10,255 nucleotides of DNA. It comes from Chromera velia. Taxonomy: Eukaryota > Sar > Chromeraceae. The stretch covers positions 136,032 to 146,286 of the forward strand of contig JAHBMJ010005182.1 of NCBI GenBank assembly GCA_018398765.1. Direction: 5' to 3'. A program made the position numbers and the translations under genes. This document shows positions 1 through 7,505 of the stretch, in pieces. The notes under the pieces are model-generated. The model searched no databases and had not been told where the DNA came from. It saw only the letters and a list, made by a program, of their open reading frames with translations. Position 1 is the stretch's first letter. Each line of letters opens with the position of its first letter.

Positions 1-406
1 GTGGATCTAGGGATCAGTCAGGTCACTGTCTTTCCAAACAGTGTGAAAGGGAGATAGATCCATACAGATCCCTTAGAGTTTGCACGCTCGCTTCGCTGTT
101 GAAATCTGTGTGGCCGTTTTGATTGTTTTTCATCTTCTTGTCGATCATCCTGAGTTTCCTTTTCTGGCAGGTTGTTTTGCTTTCATCCATCCATGCAGTT
201 TGACAGTCTTCTTTGTCTGGATGGTCCTTTCCCTTTCGCTTGGTGCGGCCTTTTTTCTTCCGTGTCCATCCTTCCTTACCCAGGTAGCCTTTGGTGTTTG
301 TTGAATGTGGTCGACGGTCTTTGAATGGATGCAGGGAAAGGTGTTGGGGGTGCCCTTTCGGAATTTGGACCTCTCGAGTCAGTCAATCGATTCTGCAGGC
401 AGGCAG
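1..406 (+). other. Upstream part of the LRR gene: intron or undetected exon sequence
   Basis: I see no confident coding segment here. The stretch is rich in T and C, with several possible acceptors (CAG ending at about 170, 290, 334 and 406), as expected of intronic DNA on the + strand. An open frame continuous with the 407-475 exon extends back to a TGCAG ending at 334. The true exon may therefore begin at 335, which would also give a phase-1 acceptor. The start codon of the LRR gene is not recognisable and probably lies left of the window. Confidence 0.4.
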
Positions 407-3400
407 GGGCTCTTCGAATGATTAACTGTAGACCGCAGAAGAGAGTGCACGAAGTGAAGCTTCCCCCATCTGCAGGTCCTCTCGGCTGTTTTCTGTCAAA
501 CAAACACAAGGCCTTCTTTTTGCGCTTCTACGAGCGTGTAAGTATGTGTCTGCGTGCCGCGCGCCTGTGACCGGACGTTTTTCACACCGCGGCGTCGATG
601 ATTCTGACACGTGGAGAAAGAAGCAGGAAGGATGTCTCATGTGGTTGTCCTTTCTTTATTCTTTTGGGACGAACCAATGTTTTTGTGTCTGTGATGGAAA
701 ATTCATTCCTCTGGGCGTTTGCAGAGTGCACTCTTTCTCCCAGGAGAATCTTCGTCCTTCTGAATGTCCTGCCGCTCTCAACTGAGGGATTGAAGCTCGG
801 TCAGCAATTTGGCTGGCTGCATGCCCAAGGGCTGCGTATGGGGTCTCTGTTGTCTGGTAGAGGTGGCAGGTCATTGTGCGTAGTACTCTCCTGCATATAC
901 AAGACCTGCCAGTGACTGGGGTGTAGCACCATCTCACCGATCGAAAGTGTCAGGCATCAGTGTGTCGTGTGCCTTGCCAACCGGCATGGAAGAACACGTG
1001 AGCAGGGAAAATGCTGGCTGAATGCCAGGAACAGAGAAAATGGAATCTTGGTTTCTTCTTTTGTTTCCTTGTCAAGCAAGGACACCAGGTCCTGTTTTCT
1101 TCCCATTCGTTCTCTGACTTTCGAATATGACACACGCTTTTTGAACCTTTTTTCCGTTCAAGGGTGTCTGAGGTCCCCCTTTTCCCCGTTTTCTCTTCTC
1201 TTTCACTCGCCTCTTCCACTTCGCCCCCCCCTCTTTGTGATGGATACAGCCGTCCCTGCATAGACTCGACTTTCAACTCACGCCCTGCCTCACAGTCTCT
1301 CCATCCGAATCTTCCTTCCCGCAACGTCATTTTAGCCATCGATCAAGCAGATGGAGGTGACAAAGACCAGACCTGACCTGAGCAGTCTGGTTGGATCAAC
1401 AGCAGACTCAAAGTACGATGTGCACGTGTGACGTATGGTGAAATCGTATCCCTTAATTTCCGTTAGATCTGCAGGCTCGTCTGCCGTCCAGGGCCAAGCG
1501 TTGCCTCTCCTCCGTAATTTCCTCGAGAAACTGGGCACGCAACAAGAACAAGAGGGTGGGGGGGCATCGAGGATAAAACACCTCCGATTTGCAGGTCAGA
1601 GTCAGGCAAAGTCAGGCATTATCTCTGATTCTCGGGTCACGCTAAAAGATGGGCAGGCAGATAAGACAGGAAAGAAGCAAGGAAGGAAGGCAGGCAGGCA
1701 ACCAGTCAGACAGACAGCGACAGACAGACAGACAGACAGACAGACCGACAGACAAGTGGACTTCAGTCAGGCGCCCTTTTGAATGTCTCTTTTCTTTTCT
1801 ACTCGCTGCAGAGAGAAGTATTGGACCCTTGGAGGCTCCCGTGGTCTTTTCCGTTTTGCCCTCCTTTCTGGAGACGCTAGATCTTGAAGGTCCGTGTCTT
1901 TATCTCTCTATGAATGAATGTGTAGCTTTATATCGCCTCCGAGTCGACATGCAGTCTTCGCATAACTCCGAAAGTCGCCGCAAACTGCAGCTGAATTTTG
2001 TTTCACTTTCTCCCGTCCGTCTTCCTACTACGGTCTTTCGTTGATAGATTGATTTGATTAGCCTTCGGAGGGTCTCACGCGATCTCTCTTGCAAAAGAGT
2101 GGTGCCATCCCGCTCTAATGCACCGTCTCCTTCTCATGGAAGCTGCAAGGGACTGCCTGCTTGTGGGTGAGTGACCTGGTGCACTTTCTTCGGCTGCCAG
2201 ATTTGCCTCACGAGCAAACGTTGCATATCTTTTGTTGTGTCATCTCCTTGCCGTGCGCCCCGTTTACACACATCCGGCCATGCGTGTGCCTACACATGCA
2301 GGGAACGTCCTCGGCAGTGCAGAGATGGAGGCACTGGCACAAGCCACACGGGCAGGGAGGCTGTCGTGTTTGCAGTCTCTGAACCTGAAGAGCACACGAA
2401 TGAATGACGAAAAAATGGAAATCCTCTCCTCAGCTTTTGCAGAGGCGAAGCCTCTCAAGATAGAGTGCTTGCTGCTGTGCCGCTCCGTTTTCGGAAGTGG
2501 GGAAACGTTTTCTTCGCTTCTGCGAAGAGACACACTTTCTTTCTTGCAAGAGCTGCAGCTCAACTACTGCAGTCTGTCCACAGCAGTTTGGAGGGCTCTG
2601 GCAGAGAGGTTGAAGGCGGGAGAGCTGCCCTCCTTGGAGAGTTTGGGGTTGGAGTGGGGTTGGCCCCCTGGTGAATTGGATCAGGAGGCGCTCGTTTCTT
2701 TTGCAGGTGCTTTGGTGAGAAGTGCAGTGCCTCGTCTGAAAAATTTGAATTTGAAGGGTGTCTGGGCGAACCGGCATGCCGGCACCGCTCTTGTTTCAGC
2801 TCTGAGGTCTGATGAGGTGCCGCATCTAGAGACTGTAGACATTGAGGTGAGTTGCGAAAGCGAAGAAACTGCACGAGTTTTGGGGAGTGGGGAAGGTCTT
2901 GAGTTCATTCGCAGTCTTGACACAAACCTGGATGGTCAGGCAGGTGTTGAATTTTTGAGGGCAGTGATGAGTGCCCCCAAAAAACCGTCGTGGGAAGAGC
3001 TCACGCTGGCGGTGTACAGAATGGGTGATGGGGGAGGGATTGATGCAGAAATTTGGACGGCCCTCGCTGCTGCTCTTGATATGGGTCGTCTGAGTTCTCT
3101 TCATACGTTGTTATTCATTCATGAAACCGACGACGACGACGACGGAGAGGAATTTAAATTACCTGTCTCACAGACTAGCGATGCGGAAGGGGGGGGGGGG
3201 GGCCAGTTTTTTGATGTGTTTCGCGGCGTGAGTCTGCCGGTTTTGTCAGAGGTGACGTTGGATGATGCAGGCTTTACAGACCGGGACTTGGCATGGTTGG
3301 GGGAGGGAATAAGGGCTGGGAAGTATCCGCAACTCACTAAACTGTCCATACGTGGTAACAATTTTGGAAGGGCAGGCATGGAAGGATTGTTTGGGGGTGT

Positions 3401-4112
3401 GCGGGAGTCCCAGGGGGGTCTACTATGCCTTGGTGAACTTGGATTAGGATTCAGCAGAGCAGGAGAGGGAGCCGCATCCCTCGCGGGGGCGTTGCGGTCT
3501 GGAAAGATGCCAGGCCTCTCCTGGCTGATGCTCAGGGCCACAGGGTGGGATGATGAGGGTATGAGGATGTTAGGGGAGGCTGTTAGAGAGGGGCACATGA
3601 CCCAAATTGTGGCGTTGTTTTTGGGTGGAAATACTTTTGGGAGGGAAGGAATGGATGTATTCTTTGGAGCTGTATCTGCCTCTGAGAAAGGGTTCCCTTC
3701 TCTTGAGCTTCTAATCCTTTCAGGCTCTCCAGTTCTAGAGGACGGACCGGGTGCGGCAGGTGGGGGAATTGCTGCCCTCAGCCAGAACCTGCGCTTAGAG
3801 AAAATGCCATGCATCGTTTGTCTCGAACTGTCGAATTGCAGCCTGACAAATGAGGGGATGCGTCTGCTGGGGGAGGCATTTGGGGAGAAAGAGACGCCGT
3901 CTCTGACCGAGCTACATTTATCAGGCAACCCCTTCAATGAGGAGGGCCTTACCTCGTTCCTCGAGGCCCTTCAACCGCAGTCGCTTCCGAACTTGAAGCG
4001 CATCCCTTGGAATGAGCCAGGGAATGAGGCCTCAGTACCTCCTTGGAAGAATGAGCTGATTATGAATGCTAAGGAGGCAGGGAAGCTCCGGTCTCTAAAC
4101 GTGTCTTCTTGA
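407..4112 (+). CDS. Leucine-rich-repeat protein, ribonuclease-inhibitor type, spliced, 5'-partial
   Basis: Exons are inferred at 407-475 (or 335-475), 725-799, 1475-1594, 1812-1889 and 2302-4112, with a TGA stop at 4110-4112. The product is an array of RI-type LRRs of about 26-30 residues with an L..L.L..N pattern followed by an alpha-helical half. Examples in the last exon are LQSLNLKSTRMNDEKMEIL, LTKLSIRGNNFGRAGMEGL and LTELHLSGNPFNEEGLTSF. Joining 1889 to 2302 restores LETLDLEGNVLGSAEMEAL, a clean LRR core plus helix. I see no membrane segment or catalytic domain, so the protein probably works as a cytosolic protein-interaction scaffold; its partner is unknown. An acidic and poly-Gly insert (encoded at 3124-3204) interrupts the array. 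The N-terminus lies upstream or is undetected. The terminal exon is near certain; the two earliest exons are the least sure. Confidence 0.85.
476..724 (+). other. Intron between LRR exons 407-475 and 725-799 (phase 1)
   Basis: The donor reads CTGCAG/GTCCTC and the acceptor GCGTTTGCAG/AG. Joining gives ...KLPPSA-E-CTLSP..., which aligns in style with the later KHLRFA-E-RSIGP junction. Both flanking exons then keep phase 1. The donor is non-consensus (GTC), so this intron rests on frame and motif continuity rather than on splice-site strength. Confidence 0.5.
800..1474 (+). other. Intron between LRR exons 725-799 and 1475-1594 (phase 1)
   Basis: The donor reads AAGCTCG/GTCAGC and the acceptor TAGATCTGCAG/GC. 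The joined protein reads STEGLKL-G-SSAVQGQALP, an LRR strand followed by its helix half. At 675 bp it is the longest intron. It contains a pyrimidine-rich stretch around 1180-1240. A small missed exon inside it cannot be excluded. Confidence 0.55.
1595..1811 (+). other. Intron carrying a CAGA microsatellite (phase 1)
   Basis: The donor reads GATTTGCAG/GTCAGAG. The acceptor reads TACTCGCTGCAG/AG and is preceded by a T/C-rich tract. Splicing g1594 to a1812 gives Glu and reads IKHLRFA-E-RSIGPLEAP, which keeps the LRR periodicity. The intron is 217 bp and includes the CAGA array at 1705-1755. Confidence 0.65.
1705..1755 (+). repeat. CAGA tetranucleotide microsatellite
   Basis: There are roughly a dozen CAGA units with a few interruptions (CAGCGA, CAGACCGACA). 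They follow GGAAGGAAGGCAGGCAGG. The repeat lies entirely inside an inferred intron and is not expected to affect the protein. Confidence 0.9.
1890..2301 (+). other. Last intron of the LRR gene (phase 1)
   Basis: The donor reads CTTGAAG/GTCCGTGT and the acceptor CTACACATGCAG/GGAACG. Joining g1889 with 2302-2303 gives a Gly codon and the sequence LETLDLE-G-NVLGSAEM, a textbook LRR segment. This is the best supported junction in the gene. The intron is 412 bp. Confidence 0.8.
3189..3202 (+). repeat. G14 homopolymer inside coding sequence
   Basis: Fourteen consecutive G encode a poly-Gly run (context DAEGGGGGQFF) within the insert of the LRR array, just downstream of a GAC repeat (3128-3142) that encodes poly-Asp. 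The frame stays open on both sides for hundreds of codons, so the present length preserves the protein. The tract is a hotspot for slippage and for sequencing error. Confidence 0.95.
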
Positions 4113-4857
4113 GGAATGCAACTAGCTGAGCATAGAACTATACCTTTAAATCCAGTCTCTCTATCACTTTCCTTGACCTAGTCCTTGACGTACAATTTGC
4201 TGCATGTGAATTGTCTCAGTATCATCTTACGCTTCCTGACAAGTTCCTGTGAGTAGTCCTGTAACCGTATTTTGAACGTTTTTAAAATGGTAATTAAACT
4301 TTCTTCCAAATGTTGACTTAAATTATCTAATAAATTATCAATTTTTTCTTATAATTTCTTTGGGACTAGGCATGTCATTGATCGCTTTATTTCTATGCAA
4401 GCTTAGGTTGTGCACGAACTGCATGCATGGGTTGCATGCCGGCCGTTTGTCTCTAGTTTCGGAAACTCTAGGCTAGACCGCCATTAAGTAAGTAGACTTA
4501 GTAAATAAATAACAATAAATTTATCTAACTGCAGTTCAAGAATAATTCAAGATCCTAGTTAAGATCTAGTTTAAAATTTATGTAAATATAGTTTTCTATA
4601 TAGCTCTTAGTATAAAGTATGGTATAAAGTTCCTAAATGCATCGCTCACTTTAGTGTATAGCTGGGTGTATGTTGGGGACCAGAAAGAATTCTTGCGCAC
4701 ACACCGAGCGATAAAGAAAGCGCAAGGAGATGTCAGGCAGTAAGCACCACGCGCGCATGCAGAGCGCTCATGCAGTTTGCAATGCATACATGAATACATG
4801 GAAAAAGAAATACCATAGAAGTGAGTCTAGAAGTGAGTTCACACAAAACGGAATGAC
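4113..4857. other. Intergenic DNA 3' of the LRR gene
   Basis: Base composition drops to AT-rich directly after the LRR stop. AATAAA-like hexamers occur near 4328 and 4501-4518; they are possible polyadenylation signals, but their use in this lineage is uncertain. A short imperfect palindrome built on AGTTTC/GAAACT lies at 4453-4470. No convincing gene is seen. Confidence 0.6.
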
Positions 4858-4865
4858 AGAAAGAC
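4858..4865 (+). repeat. Target-site duplication, left copy (AGAAAGAC)
   Basis: This octamer directly abuts the left terminal inverted repeat. It recurs exactly at 5820-5827 directly outside the right inverted repeat, as expected after integration of a DNA transposon. Confidence 0.8.
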
Positions 4866-4899
4866 CTAGGCGATGCACAGTGGTAAAAAAAAAAAAAAA
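4866..4899 (+). repeat. Left terminal inverted repeat
   Basis: The arm begins CTAGGCGATGCACAGTGGTA and continues into a 15-A run (4885-4899). It pairs with 5790-5819 with one mismatch at the T of GATG. Confidence 0.85.
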
Positions 4900-4942
4900 G
4901 ACCTTTCCAGATTTTTTTTTTTTCTTTTTTTCTACGAAGGAT

Positions 4943-4978
4943 TTCCTAGAGCACCTCTAGGAGCACCTAGAGGAGCAC
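4943..4978. repeat. Sub-terminal CTAG/GAGCAC repeat and palindrome
   Basis: This is a short cluster of direct GAGCAC units alternating with CTAG. It includes a perfect 8-bp inverted pair, CCTCTAGG (4954-4961) and CCTAGAGG (4966-4973), around the loop AGCA. It lies about 80 bp inside the left end of the transposon. Sub-terminal repeats of this kind often bind transposase; that role is inferred here. Confidence 0.6.
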
Positions 4979-5139
4979 TTTTTAGAAGTACTTTTAAAAT
5001 AACTTCCTCGTGAACTTATTATTCAACTTAAAGTTTTAAACATCTTTCCAACCCCAGTTTCAACCCTAGTTCTAGTCCTAGTTGTTATTGTACGTTTTTC
5101 TTTACTAGTGTCTCTACTAGTGTCTTCACCATTCCATCA

Positions 5140-5496
5140 TCAACTTTCTTGAACACGGACCAACCGATCTTTTTTCCCTTGTTCAACTGCACTGTCACCA
5201 GACTTTTCTCTCTTCTCTTTGCTGTGTCTGTTAAAAAAACTAACCATGTCTTCTTGTTTTCCATTCACATTGACTTGCATCCACCCTTTCTTTCTCATAA
5301 ATTCTGCAGCCGCTTCAGTATCATCCCCATGCGGTATCGACTCGTACTCTTGGTTGAACACATTTTCACGGCTGGCCGCTGCATCTACATCATCACCTTG
5401 CTCATCCTCCTTCTCCCCCTCGTCTTCAGCATCTGTATACAGTTCTTCAGATGCAAAGCTGTCGACCTGGAAAACATCTTCCAACCATTCTACTTC
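5140..5496 (-). pseudogene. Acidic open frame inside the transposon, possible captured exon or remnant
   Basis: Read on the minus strand, this open frame of about 118 codons starts after an acceptor-like TTTACATAG ending at 5497 and finishes at a stop at 5140-5142. It opens EVEWLEDVFQVDSF and continues with a very acidic stretch (YTDAEDEGEKEDEQGDDVD). It then has a basic, helical-looking tail containing AAAEFMRKKGWMQVNVNG and FFNRHSKEKREK. There is no in-frame ATG near its beginning, so it is not a complete gene. It may be an internal exon; a possible donor is TTG/GTCCGT near 5157. I do not recognise the family and see no transposase triad or zinc finger. It could be the decayed end of the element's own gene, or host sequence captured between the inverted repeats. 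Confidence 0.35.
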
Positions 5497-5610
5497 CTAT
5501 GTAAAGAGTAATAAGAAGGATGGATGCATAGATGCAGACAGAAGAGCAGACAGAGAAGAAGTTCTTTGACTGGCTCTTTGACGATATCTAGGACGATATA
5601 CATTTCGAAG

Positions 5611-5710
5611 CTCTAGTCGAAGCTAGTTTTGGTTAATCCTTTTAAGCGTCTACCAAGCTAAAAGTGAAATTAGGATCCTAGATATGATTCAAACTCTAGT
5701 TGAAGCTAGT
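5611..5710 (+). repeat. Direct repeat pair CTCTAGTYGAAGCTAGT
   Basis: A 17-base sequence at 5611-5627 recurs at 5694-5710 with a single C/T difference, 83 bp apart. It lies within the right half of the transposon. It may be a sub-terminal repeat of the element or part of the general CTAG enrichment. Confidence 0.7.
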
Positions 5711-5789
5711 CATTTAACCTTTATTTTTTTTTATATATACAACAAAATTTTAAATAAATTAAAAAAAAAGAATAGACGTTTTCAGATTC

Positions 5790-5819
5790 TTTTTTTTTTT
5801 ACCACTGTGCGTCGCCTAG
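5790..5819 (-). repeat. Right terminal inverted repeat
   Basis: On the minus strand this reads CTAGGCGACGCACAGTGGTA followed by 10 further A. It is the inverted partner of 4866-4895. The flank 5820-5827 repeats the octamer found at 4858-4865. Confidence 0.85.
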
Positions 5820-5827
5820 AGAAAGAC
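5820..5827 (+). repeat. Target-site duplication, right copy (AGAAAGAC)
   Basis: Exact direct copy of 4858-4865, immediately outside the right terminal inverted repeat. Confidence 0.8.
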
Positions 5828-6353
5828 AGAACAAACATCAGAAAGAGGGACACAAAAAGATACAGAGGTGACATGCATTTAAGTGGACCGATACAAATGA
5901 ATATGGTAGTACATGCATGACACATGCACACATGCAGTCTGACTGACCAATCGTATCTATTCTGAGTAGCCAACCTGGAATCTCTCTAGAAGGAGTCAAA
6001 AGATGAACGACCAGACGAACAGACCTTTGCGTAGATACACGTAAGTAGAAGTTGTAGCCCTATACGCTAGCCCTACGTATGTTCAACAGTGTATAGACTT
6101 TACTAACAGTTTAGCTCACTTTGAACTTTGAAGTCTAGTTCTAGGTATAGTTTGAAGTATATGAGGAAGTACAAGCAATTAAATATATTGATCACTAGCT
6201 AGATGCTAGATAGTGAAGAAGCAGTGAGTGTTTGAATTTTCAGAACAAAAAGATGTAATCACTATGATGAACTATGATAAAATTTGATCAGTAATTTACT
6301 AAGTATACATATTTTTAGACGTACATAAGATTTGTATACATATGTACTCTCTA
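5828..6353. other. Intergenic DNA between the transposon and the TA microsatellite
   Basis: The stretch is AT-rich, with scattered CTAG and several ATGCAT/CATGCA motifs (5874-5935). All frames are short. No gene, RNA or further repeat pair could be supported. Confidence 0.5.
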
Positions 6354-6408
6354 GTATATATATATGTATATGTATATGTATATATGTATATATATATATA
6401 TATATATG

Positions 6409-6445
<37 letters not shown>
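6354..6445. repeat. TA microsatellite with TATG interruptions
   Basis: About 90 bp of alternating TA, interspersed with TATGTA units. It ends at the CATCATCATCAT run that begins the 6446-6828 segment. Open frames across it (repeated Tyr/Ile) are artefacts. Confidence 0.95.
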
Positions 6446-6447
<2 letters not shown>

Positions 6448-6464
6448 TCATCATCATACGCCAT

Positions 6465-6493
6465 CGCTATCGGCCCATAATAGGCGTCTAGCG
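6465..6493 (-). other. Hairpin adjoining the ATG tail
   Basis: The outer stem is CGCTA (6465-6469) with TAGCG (6489-6493). The inner stem is GCC (6473-6475) with GGC (6483-6485), around the loop CATAATA. On the minus strand it precedes the (ATG)n tail by only a few bases. Confidence 0.6.
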
Positions 6494-6618
6494 TTCGGCA
6501 AGTCACAACACGCAAGGCAGATTATTAAATGATGGACCCTTAGTTCGTAACCTTTAGCAAATAGCTTAACAGCTGCATTTTTTCTCAAACTCTTCCACTT
6601 CTGGCATATATAGGGATA

Positions 6619-6636
6619 CACCCAACCAGTTGGGTG
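6619..6636. other. Hairpin with 7-bp stem
   Basis: CACCCAA (6619-6625) pairs perfectly with TTGGGTG (6630-6636) around the loop CCAG. It is an isolated, compact stem inside the putative retroelement segment. Confidence 0.7.
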
Positions 6637-6711
6637 AGTGCCTCGGGGAGCTATTTAGGGGTCCGCTAATTGATGCACACCATCGGGGGCTTGGGCATAT
6701 CTAAGTTGTGC

Positions 6712-6739
6712 GCTGCCATGGGGCAGGGGCCGTGGCAGC
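6712..6739. other. Strong GC-rich hairpin with 10-bp stem
   Basis: GCTGCCATGG (6712-6721) pairs with CCGTGGCAGC (6730-6739) across an 8-nt G-rich loop (6722-6729). There is one T-G wobble. It is the most stable predicted structure in an otherwise AT-rich region. Confidence 0.75.
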
Positions 6740-6822
6740 GAAGTATGCTTTTCGGGACCGCGCGCACGTCGTATGCATGTACAACTCCGTGCGAGTTACT
6801 TGAGAGGCACACATATGTAAAG

Positions 6823-6828
<6 letters not shown>

Positions 6829-6863
<35 letters not shown>

Positions 6864-6905
6864 CATTGATTCATTCATTCATGCATTCATATATATATAT
6901 ATATA

Positions 6906-6943
<38 letters not shown>
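6829..6943. repeat. Two TA microsatellites separated by an ATTC repeat
   Basis: TA runs lie at about 6829-6863 and 6889-6943. Between them is a short (ATTC)n block, ATTCATTCATTCATGCATTC, at about 6870-6889. This is simple-sequence DNA with no coding role visible. Confidence 0.95.
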
Positions 6944-6946
<3 letters not shown>

Positions 6947-7505
6947 AATTGACTTATAAAGTTTAGATGGCTTATATATGTACGAGTGCCAGTGGGATCT
7001 ATATTCTCGATCGGCATGGATCAAGGTAAAAAACCTTGTTCTTCATCTTCGTCTTTAAACAAACCTTATTCCACATGCGCGAACCAGCATTTCCATCATT
7101 ATCTGCTATTAACTCGTATATCAAGATTTAGATTAAAACCCAACCAATTGTTTATATACACAACTATCAGTCTCTAAAAACCTACAAAACATTTCATACA
7201 TGCAGATTATAACTAGGATTATAGCAACTTAGGCATGTATTACTGCGATTTAATATGTACTGCAAAGATTTTGAATTCCTCAAACGAGCAAGCATGAACG
7301 AGCTCGTGTTTTTGAAAGTCACCTGTTGATCGACAGTGTACCTCGCTCTGTTTGATGCAAGCAGAACCTGGATTGAATTGGAAGGACGGCATTCCATCGG
7401 ACTGATCGCGACAGGAAGTTCGAACCTTCGAACCACATGACATGCACCTGATTCATGACATACACCTTCAAGGGCGGACACAAAGTCTGAATTCGGACAC
7501 ACGCG
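6944..7505. other. Intergenic DNA without recognisable gene
   Basis: AT-rich at first, moving towards balanced composition after about 7260. Open frames are short and show no family resemblance. A nested GTTCGAACCTTCGAACC near 7419 looks superficially like a tRNA T-loop but has no cloverleaf around it. The right part may belong to the 3' untranslated region of the minus-strand wall-protein gene. Confidence 0.5.

Larger units (their letters stand above)
4866..5819. mobile_element. Non-autonomous DNA transposon with terminal inverted repeats, 954 bp
   Basis: The left end (4866-4895) starts CTAGGCGATGCACAGTGGTA and runs into poly-A. The right end (5790-5819) is its reverse complement with a single T/C difference, giving inverted repeats of about 30 bp. 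An exact 8-bp direct duplication, AGAAAGAC, flanks both ends. Eight-base duplications are made by superfamilies such as hAT, P, Merlin and some MULEs; I cannot choose among them from the ends alone. No transposase is recognisable in the 954 bp, so any mobility must depend on an enzyme supplied elsewhere. The inside is AT-rich except for the open frame at 5140-5496 on the minus strand. The near-identical ends suggest a fairly recent insertion. Confidence 0.8.
4360..6495. other. CTAG-enriched AT-rich intergenic block
   Basis: The tetranucleotide CTAG occurs about 35 times by eye in roughly 2.1 kb, where about 8 would be expected from random sequence. It is often doubled, as in CCCTAGTTCTAGTCCTAG near 5064 and CACTAGCTAGATGCTAG near 6194. 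It lies both inside and outside the transposon. Apart from the element and the microsatellites I see no gene in this block. Confidence 0.6.
6446..6828 (-). mobile_element. Putative 3' end of a non-LTR retroelement or SINE
   Basis: This 383-bp non-repetitive, more GC-balanced segment sits between two TA microsatellites. On the minus strand it ends with a stem-loop (6465-6493) followed closely by ATGATGATGATGAT and then TA repeats. A 3' stem-loop next to a short tandem tail is the layout of many LINE and SINE 3' ends, where reverse transcription is primed. Two further hairpins (6619-6636 and 6712-6739) support a structured transcript. I see no reverse-transcriptase frame and no clear pol III A/B boxes, so it may be a truncated LINE tail. 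A structured non-coding RNA locus is the alternative. Confidence 0.35.

Noticed and set aside
656-1339. Minus-strand open frames in the left region (656-937 and 950-1339)
   Set aside because: They have low-complexity Lys/Glu/Arg composition from antisense pyrimidine tracts and overlap the + strand LRR exon and intron, which have better support.
1705-1755. CAGA array considered as a coding Thr/Asp/Arg/Gln repeat
   Set aside because: It falls inside an intron whose removal restores the LRR frame, and its translation (repeats of DRQT type) does not fit the protein.
3119-3937. A 272-codon open frame on the minus strand
   Set aside because: It is antisense to the LRR terminal exon, rich in Pro and Ser, and has no family motif. 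The + strand frame shows clear LRR periodicity.
5149-5569. Two + strand frames rich in Phe, Leu and Ser, resembling membrane segments
   Set aside because: They are antisense to the acidic minus-strand frame. The Phe/Leu/Ser content is what reading Glu/Lys/Asp codons backwards produces.
6332-6532. A small open frame rich in Tyr and Ile
   Set aside because: It is translation of the TA microsatellite and the following ATC repeat.
7410-7440. GGTTCGAA-like sequence suggesting a tRNA T-loop or pol III B box
   Set aside because: No acceptor stem, D-arm or anticodon arm could be placed around it on either strand.
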